Below are positions 14,097 through 29,000 of a stretch of 64,000 nt of DNA, piece by piece. The notes beneath the pieces are model-generated. The model was not told where the DNA came from. It saw only the letters and a program-made list of their open reading frames with translations, and made no database searches. Source of the stretch: Onchocerca lupi (lineage: Eukaryota; Nematoda; Chromadorea; Rhabditida; Onchocercidae); NCBI GenBank assembly GCA_028564675.1, contig JAOVVO010000199.1, forward strand, positions 52,882 to 116,881. The letters run 5' to 3'. The first letter of the stretch is position 1, and each line of letters opens with the position of its first letter. The position numbers and the translations under genes were made by a program.

Positions 14097-17000
14097 CTAC
14101 AATTAAACTATTTTCAAGTGGAATATAAACTTTGAGCTTCACAAATTCCATTGTATAACAATTTTAAATTTTGAATTTAAGCGTAAATTAATTAGCTAAA
14201 TTGATAAATATCAAGCTTAAAATTATCATTATTATTTTTTTTTTTTTTTGGAATAGATCTCGAATTATTTTTTTATTTTTTCTCAAATTATTATTATTAT
14301 TATTTTTGGTATAGATTTCGAGTGAAAGATTCACAAGTATCATTTGTTTGCTAAAATTTTGAGATAGATATGACTGTATTCAATGAAGTCAATATATTAA
14401 TTTTAATTTTTCGAAAAATAAAGATTGAATAATGATTGCAAGAGATGTCTTATTTTTAAGATATTTATAATTGTATCTGAAGCAAATACTTGTTGTTCAG
14501 GATCGTAATAATCAAAGAGGACAACTTGTGCTGGTTTTTGTTCTGATATTTGATAAACCATATCACTGTACAATGATAAACATACTGGTGTTGAACCAAT
14601 CTGTAACATTTGAAACATATTTTATATTTGTATAATTTACAGGATAAATGTGGAAAATTCTTTTTTTAAATCTTCAATGAATAGTTTAATCTTTTTTTTT
14701 CAGGAGAAAATAATAAATGATTTCTTGCAAATGATATTTTTCATTATCAGATCTATTTTATTGCTTAAAGTTTTGAAAAAACATTAATTTTATACAGGAT
14801 TGAAATATAAGTTCATCCTGGTATCCTCTTTATCCAATTCAGCTCTCTGCAAATCACCAATATCCATAAGACCGCTAAGTTGGTCACCATCAAATCGAAA
14901 TCCGGACAAGGCATCTACTTCAGCAACTGCCATATTCGAACGTGAATTTGGTTTGGTGTAGCTGGAAGGAAATTACTGTAAGCAAATTAATAAATGACCT
15001 ATTCAACGTAAACATTAAGAAATGAGCAGTAAAGGTCAACAAAGAAGAAATACAAGAAAGTATTTAATATAAAATGAATCACTTTGAGGTGGTCATGTAC
15101 AAGATTGACGTTCAATAATTTAAAAAAAAAGTACTTGCAACATAGGTCAAGCTGTAATCGATTGCCACTGTGTAATTCACGAACTTCCTTCGTACAGTAG
15201 AACGGAAGATCATCTCTCATTGTGTTACGATGATATGAATACTGTAGTTGTGCAAGAACGATACCATTGCCTCGAGCTTCCAAGTCTAATTTTTCATCCA
15301 AATTCGATAACTATAATGAACATTTTCTTTTTTGTTTCTACCGGGAATAAAAACATATTATGATGTTAAACATTTTTAACCTAAATAAAGTGATTTAAAT
15401 AGTCGAGAATGAAATTTTATGAAAATAGAAAAAATTATCACGTAAAGTAAACTGTCACTGCTCTTTTCTGATTCTCAATTAATTTTTTTGAAATACAGAT
15501 GTGTTTAGGTATTTCAGAAAAGAGCAGTGACAATTTGAAGAGAAAAAGCGACGAAAGATTCTTGGGAAAATTATGGACTTATTGAATGAATAAGGAATTC
15601 TTACTGTTGCTACCGTAACTATAATTACAAGTTACAAAAAAAAAAAAAAACTTCGATTGCTGTTGCTGATATTGTTATCATACTATTACCGGTTATTTCT
15701 TTTTTTCATTACTTGCTGATTATTTTCAAGCAAAAAAGAGTCATTAAAGGGAAAATATCGCATCAATTAGCAAATGATAAGGACAGGATCGATTTCGGAT
15801 AGTTATCTATCACTATCACTTTCATTATTAGTTGCATTATTATGAATATTCCAAGTTTAAATGCTGTGAAGAAATAAGTGAAAGAAACAGCAACCTGATA
15901 ACTCTGTAGTACCATAGAATTATCGGCTGTCACTTCGAAATTTTGCTTATCAGCACCATTTGTTATCATAATGCTAACATTGAGGTGAGGAGAATAAATT
16001 TTGGCTGCATATGCAGCTAATGCTTGCAATGCCATTACCGTATCCTAAAATTTGCCTTATTATTGTCAATTATGAATCAGAAGACAATAACATTCCCGGT
16101 TACCGTAATTCACGTATACTTTTTCACGTGAAACACGTTTTATATATACATCTATAATAAAATAATACATTATCAAACCTGTGTACTACTGAAGCCACCG
16201 AATGCATTTCGTTGTGATGTAAGCCATCTTACTAGAGGAAGTGCTTTATCAGTATCATCTCTTATCATATAAGTAAGTAAAACATAGGCTGTCATCTCAA
16301 CATCAACTGGTCTTGGCTGATAGAAGTAATGTTGTGTATCTTTTGGCTTCTCTTGACCAATTTTCATCGACCAATGAATACCGTCTAAAAATTTAGAAAG
16401 TTAAATTTTATTTTTACAAATCTAAAAATCAATATGAATTAAAATTTTAAAATTTTAGAAAATATTGAATCAATTTTTCATTTCCTTTTAGCATGACCAT
16501 GTAATAATTTACATGTCATTATGATATGATAAATGTTAAAATTGAAAAAAAAAATTTTTTGAATTTGTATTTCTTTCAATCATAACTATAAAATATCAAG
16601 AAGAAAAATGATAAAACTAACCAGCAGTTTCCTTTTTATGAGATTCGAGCATTCTCAATGCTTCCTCTTTTTTGGAACTATTAGCTAGATGGAATACATA
16701 GGTGACAATTGCCAATGCATACGGATCATCTTTGATTTCTGGAAGATGTTGCTCCAGATAGTGTTGTGCTTTTTCGTCCGTAACCTAAATTATCATATAT
16801 ATTACATTAAAGATTCTTTTAAATTTATCATTTCAAGGTAGTAAAGACTATATACACTATCGATAATTTAATAGTGTAATTGTCGCGAAAGTTCACGTAA
16901 ATTCCAAAAAAAGACGTTTGACTATGAAAGCTTACAAGTTAAGTTTTATGGAAGTTTCATGTAAATTCCAGGGATGATATTTGTATATGAAGGTTACACT

Positions 17001-20000
17001 AATGACAAGTTCACGTAGATTCTAAGAAAGACATTTGATATTAAATTTATCATTATTCTATTCTTTCAAATATTTCAATTACATGAAAGAATGAAAAATA
17101 AAATAATTCTAACTCCATTTTCGAGAAGTGCAGCATATACATAAGCGGTTAATGGTACACCACCTTCAGCTGCACCACCTTGCATCGCTTTATGATGAAC
17201 TTCACCTCGTTCAGCGAATGCGCCATTTTCCTGTAAAAAAAAAAAAAAAAAAAAAAGATTAACGTTTAATCCGTTGAAATGGCTTCTGATCAGTAGTAAA
17301 TTCATCATTGCTCTTAACATCAGATGGAAAAAAAGGGATCAGTAATTTAAGAATCACCCAATAAATCAACAATTTGAACTTTAAACAATTAAAATAATAA
17401 CCTGTTGTTGTTGAGCATTCAAGAATGCAATGGATTTCTGAAGGATATGTTCATCGACAAAGATAAATTGTTGTGCTTGTTTAAATGATCGAACAACAAA
17501 TGCTGTAAGCCATGTTGATCCATGTTTGTCACTCTGACCAAATGCTGAGAACGAATGATCATCTCTTCTGAAATAGATGAATTTTGAAGTCTATACCAAA
17601 TTCAGGATTCAACAATTCAAAATATGAATTAAATTTTTTCATATCAACGTCAGATAAGAGATCAGTTTCAGGTTTTCATGATAAATTTTCAAACTATTTT
17701 GTACCAGACTATAAATTTTGATATAAAATGAAATCTTAAAATGAAAGTTTCAGTGCTTGATCAAAATGATTTCTTTCTTTGAATGATTTACAATTAATGA
17801 GCATCACGAATATTTCAAGCAGTTTGCAATCTAAATTCACTAGAAGATTTCGACTGCATGTATTCAGGATTGGAAATTTTAAAATTTTATTCCAGAGAAG
17901 GAACTCCGTTATTAATTATTTATGAATTGGTAAAATATAAAATATTATACTAAAGTAGATATTTGACAAAATCGAAAAATGAAAAAAAAAAAGTTAAAAA
18001 GAAAGGAAAGGAAAGAAAAAAAAAAAAGAAAAAGATAGTTATTATTATTATTGCCTGATAGATATTTAATTCAAATTTGGCTCATTTGGTTCTAACTTCT
18101 CATGAGGATCCAAGTATGAGCTAATCTCTATTTTGTCTTTCTAGTATTGGAATTAACATTAATTGTCTTAATCACGATGATTGATTGCTGCCAAGATCTA
18201 AAAGAATTTAAATTGATAATTTTAAAATTTCCTTGCTTTCAGTTTAAAATATATAGGAATTAAAAATCAATTGGAGTGAGATATTCCTAATTAATTTTTA
18301 ACTTGAAATTGAAAGTAAGAGATTTCAAAATTATCGATTCATCAAATTATAGAATTATTAATAATTAAATTGCTGAATTATTAAGGATTAAATTATTCGA
18401 TTATTAATTTGCTACAATTGATAATACAAAATCACCGATAAGTAAGCTCTCGTTGATATCCAGATTCCATATACTTCTTCGCTTTATTTTCAATTTGAGT
18501 TCCAGCTCGGTTAGTAATTTTTAAATATCGAAGTATGGCAATATTTGGCACAAAATTGATCATATTTTGTTCACCACAACCGTAAGGCATACGTATGAGA
18601 GAATCTATATTAGCAAGAGCTGAACCTAATAAATCACCTGAAAAAATATAATTAAATCACCTGTAATGAAATAAATTAGTTGAAAAATCATCCAAAATTA
18701 GTCATCCAGAATGAAAATATCAGTAAAGATTCAAAAAAAAAAAAAAAAAATAGTGAAATTTGCTGACAAGGTAAATGAGAAGATTAAATGAAAACAAATA
18801 ATATGAAGATTCTCTAACCTTCTTCAAAATATGAAAAACTTTGTTTATTAAAAAGTTGATCATAAACACATTTAAAAATTACCACGACTGTTATCGTATA
18901 ATTTTATAAATTAGCATTAAAAGCATGTCTTCCATTAAAAATTTTTTCGCAAATTTATCAATGATTTAATGATTTCAACCTATCAATGATTTTGACACTT
19001 TAAAAGTTATTATAAATTCGATCTTTTCTGAATCATCAATTATGTTGATAAATTTTCAACTCATTCATTCAAAATCTTTGTAAGAAAATTCCTGTTTTTG
19101 TCAACTTGCAACTTCTTTCTAATCCTAATTTAGGTCAAACTTTTATGATATTTCATATATAGTTGATGAAATAAAAGATTGAATGTCATCAATTCATGAT
19201 GATATAAAATCTATTGTATATACTCGATTATTGATACTATTTATGGGTAATGAGAAAAAAATGGGAGAATATCACATATATATTAAGAAGTTAGCATGAA
19301 AATATTTAAGAAACAGCATAAAAAAAAAAAACTTGAGAGGCTCTGTTTTTTCCTAACGATGGATTCTTTGGTAAAAATTAAATCTGATTAATCGATTTAT
19401 GCATTCAATTGAAATTGCAAATTATTTGATAAAAGACCTAAGAAGAGAAAAATTAGAACTATCTCTAAGAAAAGATCAGAATTATCAAGATTAGAACTAG
19501 AGATCAGAATTATCGCGAAAAATACAGATGATCAATACTATTCTGCAAAATTAATAAAGCTTTACAATTAATTTCTGAAGAAGAGTGCAAGACATTAAAG
19601 AATTGAACATGCTTGAAAATGGATAGGCATTGAAGTTAATTTGATAATGTTAAACTGATAAAAATTAATCAAAATGATTAAAAATTGAGAACTTGCTTAA
19701 ATAGCAAATTCTATCAAGTCAAGATTTGTATGTGAAAGATAATAGAAGATACCTATGACGTCGAATCGTGCCCTTCTCGATCCTTGTACAGCATCCATCG
19801 GGAATTGCATATCTAATTGTTTTTTAATTTCGGCACTACCATTCTTCTGTGTCAAATCGATCATTACAAGAGTATTCCGATCTACTCGATATCCTTCCGG
19901 CTGCAATTCATGCCCGATTATCATTTCCGATAATCTGTTGTGTTGTTATTAATTAATGATAAGCTAAAAATGATAATTAGATTTACCTCAACTTTTAGCA

Positions 20001-23000
20001 CTTGTTCAACTGCATCACCTGCTTTAGCAGATTGTGCTGTCACAGAAAGCATCACATCACCAATTTTGGTTGGTACAATCGGGAAGTAAACTGCTTTCGA
20101 TATACCACCACCAGGTACCGATATCAATCTTACATTATGCATCTTGCTCTTCACATTCTTACTGTAATAATCGTTACTGTAGGATATGAAGATATTGATC
20201 GGCCGATTAACTTCGAAGTGATAATAATTTGAGTGATATTTAGAAGGAAAAAAAAAAAAAGGACTTTCATATAATTAAATCTAGAAATCATCATTTATAT
20301 TTCAGTACAGATCATGTACAATTTTTGTAGTAATCTACCTGATAAATTTTTTAGTAGTACCATCTTTTTGTAGAAAATCATAACCAATATCATCGCCATC
20401 TTTTAGTGTTACTGTCACCTGTACAGAAAGCTCATCAATTTATTTAATTATTTTTCATATTAACTTATTGAAATTGTTATCTCTTCGGAACAGAAAATTT
20501 ATCATTAAGAAATGATAAGTTTCATTTCCTTATGTAAACAAAGTACAGTAAAAATGTATCAGCAAACAATGATAAGTAGTGGTCAGAAAAGTTATAAATT
20601 ATAATTAAGATGATCGATATATGAATGAAAAAATGAAACTAACATCTTGCTCACTATCCATATAGTTGAAGACTAATACTTGTAAAGCAAATTTCTCACC
20701 ACGTTTCACGGAATACGGTAAATTGATACGAATGAAAAATGGACGAAATACTGTCAGCTAAAATTGATCAAATATATACAATATTCCTATAATAGATACA
20801 TTCTATTCATATTAATTTATGCATTTTTTGAATATATTAGCAATAATTAATAAGAATTAATATTAATCTCAATTGTTAGTTTTTTTATTTTGAAAAGAAA
20901 AATAAGGCAACTTTTGCAAAGTTGTTTTTTTAAAAATCATAATAATAAATACGTTATATCAATATAAAACCAAAGGCAAACAATATAGTTTTTTCAAAAA
21001 CTTTTCTAAAGATACATCATATTCATATTAATGGTAAATTTTTTAACAAATTTTTTTAACAAATTAATATGAATCAATATTAATATTAGCTGTGCAATCT
21101 TTTAAAACTTTTTCAGAAACATATTGTAATATAAAAATGAAAAATGCAAATTATTTTGATTCCATCTCAATTCAACAATGAAATTATTCGCCAAACAATG
21201 ATTTTTTTAGAAAGAAAAAAATTTTTAAATTACAGTAATTATTGAAATGTATAATAATTATACTTTTGAAGTTGATGGAGCAACTCCAAGACCAGTCTCA
21301 TCATTGATAGCAAAAGCACTTGCAACCCAGGATGTTATCGTATCCGGTACAATCGCTTCAAAGATAGCTTCGCCAGTACCTCTGAAATACCAAGATATTC
21401 GAAAATTTATAATATCGTCCACAATTTTCATCTTCTAAATCTCGAGATAGTATTTTATATGCATAGTATAGACTGAAAGCTTTAATCTTCAAATTTCCAT
21501 TACAATGAAATTTTCGGAATTTGAAGTTCTTCAATAATTGAATTTAAAAATTTTCAAATTGAAAGGAAATGTTAGAAAAACTCTAAGAAATGTTATTGAA
21601 ATGCAATAATTGTCAATAAAATTGAAAAAATTCATAATATTCTTTCCATTTGGAAAAGTTTTTGTCTAAAAAAAATTGTACTAATTTAGATTACTTTATT
21701 AAGAGAAATTTTCTTTTCCATTTATGTTAATCCACTTTTGAAAATGATTCCAATTAAAACAATTTATATTTTTCTCAGTCTTACGTCCAATTTTTTGTCT
21801 TTTTCTCAGTATTATTTATCAAAAAATTCTTTCCATAAAAATCCTATTAAGTTTCAAAATTCAAATAATGAAATCCAACATGCTGCATTGATCGATTCAA
21901 AATATCTATAAGCTCCTTTTAAAAACTGAACTTAATTCATTCAAACATACCCTTATACTCAGTTCTTTCTCATTTAACAGCAATTCTAAACAATCATATT
22001 ATCTTTTATTGTATCCATTTAATTCTTTTAAAAATTTGTACTAACTTTTTTTTTTTAATGCTATGGCTTGCCATATTTCAATGAAAACGATCGCACTCAA
22101 ATGAGATAATTGATTTCGTTAAAAGTCATGTTTAAAAGGGTTAATGAATTCGTTAAGATCTTCTTATCAAACCATTATCATTGTTATCCGGTATATATTT
22201 TTTCAGATAATATGTTATGGTGCACATAATTTTAGATCTATGCTAACAATGTCGTAGTAATTTTGGATTTATATCACAGATGTGATATATAATTCTTTTA
22301 TGCATAATTTTTATATACAGATGAAATATAAGCGTCTTATGACCTTTAATTACTGTAATTGGCTATCTTCTTAATATCCGAAAGTTAATTATAAGAGCAT
22401 ATTAAAGATCGTCTAACAAGAATTGTCAAAAAAAATTTTTTTTTAATAGAATTAATATATAAAATATTATTCATAAATAATAGTCGCTTTTCATTACCCA
22501 CCACATAATACTAACAAAAAAACTCCTTTTTTTTTCTTATGAAATTATTTTTCAATAAAAGATTTAAAAAATTTATCACTCTATCAGCAGACCATAATGT
22601 TGAAATCAAGAAGAAGTCTTTTGTCGTCTTTTAAACACAAAACAAAACAGACTGTCACTAATGGATTATACAAATAGTTTAGAAGTCCAAGAATTTGACT
22701 TATGCACAAAGAGGAAGACAATTGAAACATCAGTTAAAAAAGTTGAAAAAAAAGAAAAAACATGCTGATAAACGTCAAATCTGTATAAATAAGAATTAGA
22801 TGTTAGTTGTGATTTTGACACAAAGTTCGAATAGGCGCCGCGTGTTTTCTTTTGGATATACCTACCTTTTTTTCCTTCCTGTTCTTAAGAATAAACATGT
22901 TTACCGCCAAAAAGCCTTAAGAATAAACATGTTTCCCGCCAAAACGTCCCGATTAACAGATAAACAAAATGAAGTCAATAGTCATTGATTCACTGTTAGA

Positions 23001-26000
23001 TAACAGTCGACAAATAATCTATATAAATAAAAATGTGAATGCTCATTGTAGCTTCTGGTACAAAGTTTCAAGTTCTTCACCGATTGATTTGAAATTTTGA
23101 TACAACATTGCATCCGAATAGATGCGTGTTTTTATATAGATGAACTTTTTTTTTTACTGTGACATCTGTGATATACAATTGGTAAGTTATAAGAAAAAAA
23201 AATGAGTACAGCTAGAAGTTGCAAAAAAATAAAAGGCTGAAATTTTCAATCCCGATACGATTGTGTTCACGACATAAGTTTTAGACTAAAACGATTCAGA
23301 AGAATTAGAATTTGTGAATACGTTGGAAAGCATTGAAAGAAATATGAGTAAGGATGTGATGTGATCGTTACAAAAAATAATTACGCATTTAGATGAACAC
23401 GAAATGACTGTGCTATGAAAACGATTAACGTGTGAAAAACGTATCACGATTTTTCATGATACGTTTTATATCGTGATACGTTAAATGATGCAAAAGGGAC
23501 TCATGCCATCATGAACTTTTTAAGTTGGATAAAGAAATAATGAGGAAAATAGTAGATGGAATTATATGCAAATTATATGAGACATTACTTTTCATTTCTG
23601 CTCTCAATAACTAAATTATCATAACTTGAACTTGAACTAAACAAATAATATCATATAATATAATCAAGGAAAATCAAGACTTAAAGATGGATAACTTAGC
23701 TATCTGTTATTTGATATATTTCTTAAAATTAATAGTAATATGTGGTAATCCTTACTGATTATTACATGTTACTATTTATTTAAATCCCTATTGATTACCA
23801 CATGTTACTCTTAAATTAAAGCAAATGGTAAGATGATAAGTTCAGGAATAATCCTTATAGTAAAGTCACATCAGATTATTTATATTAATTAATCAGAATT
23901 TATTGTTACTCGCTTCGATATCGACTGCAGGAGTAAGAACAGAATGATGTATATAAACAATACCGAATTTGCATGTTGCTCCAAACCCATGTTTCCGGAA
24001 ACAATTTCCGTATTTTAGGTAAATTATATAGGTCGGAATTTTCCTCCGTTATTTCTCGATCCATACCTACTTTAACCACAGAACGCGCATAACCAAATGC
24101 GATTGCGGGAAATCGTCGCCAACTTTTGAAAGTCACTAAAATGAAAAAAAAAAAAAAAAAACCAATCAGACCACGGAATAAATTTGATTTTGGAATAAAA
24201 ATCAAATTTCAACGGAAGCAAAGGATCACAGCTTTAAATTAATTTGTAAAGAAAATGGCGAAATATGCAGGCCAAGAAAGGATACTATAGTGAAGTATAT
24301 GAGAGAAATGAGAGAATGAAATGATAGATAAAGTGCCATGAAATAACTGTTATCACCAATTAGTGATAACGTTATCAGATGATCATTCTTGATGAATGAT
24401 TAATCTTTTTTGAAGTAACATCTTTTCATCGGTAGCAATATCATGCAGTGCCAATGAAGAAAAATGGTCATTCTTTTACAATGATGATAAAGAAGTGCGA
24501 AAAAGATAAAAAAACATTTAACAGTGATAAACCGAAAGAGGAGAGGAACATGATTCAACGGGTTTATACATTGGTTATTTTTTTAAAAATAACTTTCAAA
24601 AATATAATTATATTTTTGATTAAATTTAAAACATAACTTAAAAAGTTGATAAATTTAATAATTACTATATCACTTTAAGCATATTACTATGATTACTTGC
24701 AAAATTGATGTCATAATCAAGTATAAAAAGTTGAAGAAATAAATGATTTAGTTTCATGCGCAAATGAATAATTAATTAAAATGAAAAATTCAATATTGCC
24801 GGATTTTTTAATCCAATATTTTCCGGATATATCTGGAATATATTTTCAGGAAATTAAATGTTATAATTTCTGTTAAATCACTCCGTTATGCTTGGTAGTG
24901 ATGGATGCTTGGATAAGTATAAATACAAGATATCATCATGCTTTTGATAACAATAGGGTAAATGTATTGATAACACACAAACAGTAAGACTGAAATGCAT
25001 AATAACATGCATTGTGCATGATGCATGATTGTTTTTTCTCTACTACATAAAATATAGCTATTGCATTAATTTCTGGAAATCATTCCTCTGCAACATACAT
25101 TGCAACTGAAAGGATAAAGATGCAATCGCAAAGATAAAGATCATTAGAATTTCCACTAAATTTATTTTTTGCCAAAATAAGAATTTATGCCTAAATGATA
25201 ACATTAAAGATTCTGAAGTTAATAGAAATGTAAAGAAAAGAAAAAAAAGGAAATTAACTGCAAAGAATTTTTTCGATGACATTATCAAGTATTGATTGAT
25301 AATTTCTGGAAATGAAAAATTATAGAGGAATATGTGAAAAAAAAAAAAAAACAGAGCAAAACTTTTTCTGGAAAATCTAATCTAATTTATTTTGGAGATT
25401 CACTTAATAAACTCAGGTTTGAAGATAGCTTATAATTGTTAATAGTACAATCCCTCAGTAGGTATCCATTAACCTTCTGACAACTTTTAATAACTATCAA
25501 AAGATATCACTTCATAATTGCAATCACTGTTATGAAAATATGCAATATTGTGATTTATACAGATGATATCATCAAGATATCAGTGATAGTTATGTAAGAA
25601 TATAAATGAACTATATGAGCGATGAAGCTAAGGGAAAGAATAGTGAATTTTTATAAATTTTCAAAAGCTACGTTATGTAAATTCAATTAGGATTATGTGA
25701 GAATGAGCGAAAACTAAAAACAAGCCTGATTTCATGGTAAAAATAACTTATATTCATTCTAAGAAATTCTTTGTTATGCATAATATTACAGTACTTTTCA
25801 CAGTATCTAGCTTTTTCCTTAAATAAGAATTTTCAAAATTTATATAAGGAGATCAAACTTCATCGAAATGATGATCTGATGTTGGTATTGGAAGTGACAT
25901 TAAATTCAATCGAAACCTTTATAGGATCTTCTACTAATAATGAAGTAATTTTGAATCTGATTACTGTAAGATGGATCTACTAACACTAATTTTAATATCA

Positions 26001-29000
26001 GCAACAGTAATATAATGAATCACAAGCCCACAATTAACTGTGCTAAATATTGATGATTGATAGAAAAATTTCCAATCTCTTAATATTGTGAAATGTAAAA
26101 ATTAACATTTTAATGTCAAAATTTCATGAATTGTCATGAACAAAGCAGATTTTTCATTGAGTTAAAACACGACACTATTATTCATTTTAATTAGCATTTT
26201 TCCGGTAGAATTAGTCAAAAGTTAAATAAATTGTTTATTCAAACCGTTTCAAAATTTATTCCCCTCAAATTAATTTATTTCCTATTTCTTATAAATATTG
26301 TGTACTAGATTAATTACTAATATAATGTTGTACTAAGTTAATTAATAATATAAATGTGCACCTAAGTTAATTACCGAATATAATTGTAGTTTGGATATGA
26401 AATTGAATTTTTTATTGACACTATTCTACAAAAACTCTATCCTACCAAATAAAAAATTAAACTTATCTTTAAAAAAAACAAAAAAAAATTGATACTGATT
26501 TTAATTTATATCTTATCATCTTAGCTATCATTTCTAAAATGATAAATTAGAAGATGAAAGTTGCGGATAATCGATCTTACTCTGCAGCAAAAGTAGCATT
26601 CCATATCCAGGATTCCGGAAAATTCTTCCTTATTCGTGTAATTTCAGAACTTTTTAGAAGTGCTTTATTCATAGGTAATCCAGAACCATCGTTTTCTACT
26701 ATTATATTATCATAGAAATTATTGCTCGCTGGTTGTCCCAATGGTTGTGCTAATACTGCTTGTGCAAATCCTGAAATATTAGCTCCTTCCGCTCCAGATG
26801 ATTAATATTTTTTAATTATGATATTATTAACTCATGCACAATATTATTATCGTATTTTTACTCATATTAGAAATCGAAAACAGAAATCTCGAATCTGTCT
26901 CTTAATGCTGTTAGTAATGTTGGCAGCGATAATAGTGATGATACTATTAAGAATGGTACTAAGAAATGATATCAATGATATTATTGATAGTACTAATAAT
27001 ATCAATGATATTACTGATAGTGCTAATGATATATTAATGATGACAAATGATATTTCTGATAGTGGTACTATACTGGCAGTATTATAATAATTACAATGAC
27101 ATTATCCTAATAGCATTACTAATTAATGGTGTGATAAATTATATGTGAAGACTGATTAGCTTTTACTTAATATAAATTAGCTTATAAATGAATATTTCTT
27201 ATTGATCAGCAGCAAAAAAAAGCAACAAAAAGTTTAGTGTAATTAATTTTCACAATGATTAGTAAATTAATTAATTAACGCATTTTGTTAATGATTGCAG
27301 TCTTAATAATGAATAAATCATTAATGCAAGCTAAAAAATTATGAATAAAGATTGATTTGTTAAATATGAAATAACTATTAAATATCAAATTTGCATATCC
27401 CTTATCGTAATCATTGAAAATATTTTACTCAAAATACAAAATACTTTAATTAAATTGCTCTTTATACTCTTATAAGGAGAATATAGCATAAGTAATATCA
27501 TATCATAATCTCTTTGTAATAATCCTCAAAACTGATAAACAATCAGAAAATAAACTTATTAGTTGGTTTTTATGTTTTTTTTTAAACAACTGATAGGTTT
27601 ATTTTTAAGTTTAAATATCTTTAAGCAAGTTCAAACACCTAAAAATAAGTTTTAACATCTAAAAATTAACTGATCAAACCGCAAAATGATTAATAAATAC
27701 CAGTATTACAAGAACATTATATTTTACAATCTTAGCATCCAACGATTGCTTAGACATCTCGGGATTAATTATTGAGCAATTCTTGCAATTAACTATTTCA
27801 AAAGTTGTTCATCTACTATTATTTTCTGTAGATATAAGGTTGATAAATAATTTACTTTTAATCATTAAGCATTTCCAAATGATTAGTGCAATTAGCGCAT
27901 TCATAAATTATAGAAAAATTTTTCAAACAGAGGTCATGCATCAAATTACTCAAAGCTAAGAATTCAAGCTTAGGTTTTAAGCATAAATAGGCAGGAAAAT
28001 ATTGATTTTTTGTTAAGACTGAATAGTTGGCAAATGCACTTCGAAATATTGATTGATTAGCAAATCTATTTCTAATGATTACCACTCATATCATAGTACA
28101 TTTGGTCATTCATTGAATCTATCGTATTTAACTAAGCCGTTAAATAATTGCAGTATGATAATTAGATTCTTGAAAATTTTAAGGAATTCATTAAGAATTT
28201 AGTACTCATTAATCAAAGATAAAGATAATTTTCTATTTTTATCTTTTGGACTATCCGACGATATATTAAGTATCTTTTATACTTAATGAGCGAAAATTCA
28301 TACATATTTTAATTTTAATCACTTATAAATCAAGCAATAATTAATGTCAGTAATTTTTCCCTTTTCCCGCGATTGTTTACAAAAAACAGCAGGACAATAA
28401 AATGAAAATAAACATTGAAATATCAGTGCAACTAAATAACAGCATGCATTTTATTTTTATTTTTATTTTACTTACAATTAAAATCTTTTTCTTTTTTCTA
28501 ATGCTATTTTTTAAAGCATTTATTATAAGCAAAAGCTAATTAATAAGTTTTTGTGATATAATATTAAAGTTTGATAAATTTTAAAAAGATGAAATGCAGA
28601 AATTTAAGATGGCACGTGATAATGCTTAAAAAGTTGCGTGTAAAGCACGTGATAACATTTGGAAAATTACGTATGATTTTTTCTTTTTTTATTTTCTTTT
28701 TCTCCCCAATTCATATGCTAGGATAAAGTAAGAAGCATGAGAAAAAGGTAGTCATGAATGCTTAGAAGAATACGTGTGAAGTTTTTTATCTCACTTTTTT
28801 TTTTCGAATTCATGCGCTAGAATAACGTGTAAAACGTAGGAAAAAGGTAACTTATAAAGCTTCTAAGTGTTTACTTACGTGCAATATCAGGTCCACGAAA
28901 TAGAAGCGCATCAGTTAGAACAACCAAACCAGAGTTCTGTAAATTAATGATTCTTTGATTAGATGAATATGTGAAATAAATCATTCTGATCTTTAAGCAT

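Noticed and set aside
19901..19924. Upstream acceptor (acacaacag) for TEP exon 19900-19753
   Set aside because: It would break the frame with the preceding exon; the inner gaattgcag|CCGGAAGG keeps frame and gives the family-typical VEPEGY.
21247..21438. 63-codon plus-strand open frame
   Set aside because: It is the antisense shadow of TEP exon 21381-21264, whose minus-strand reading carries the conserved PDTITSW segment.
22594..22680. Short frame MLKSRRSLLSSFKH... on plus strand
   Set aside because: Only about 26 codons, no flanking signals, inside a TEP intron.
24780..24850. Possible third TEP alternative exon (minus strand reads FPENIF and YPENIG)
   Set aside because: The Trp residues are missing, no acceptor or donor in the right phase is present, and the palindromic ccggatatatctgg explains the similarity by chance.
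26818..27087. 89-codon plus-strand frame rich in NDI/DST
   Set aside because: The second half is a degenerate aatgatat-type repeat; no splice context or conserved motif.
27858..28085. 75-codon minus-strand frame between TEP exons 14 and 15a
   Set aside because: No splice sites in phase with the TEP and no family resemblance; the length is within chance.
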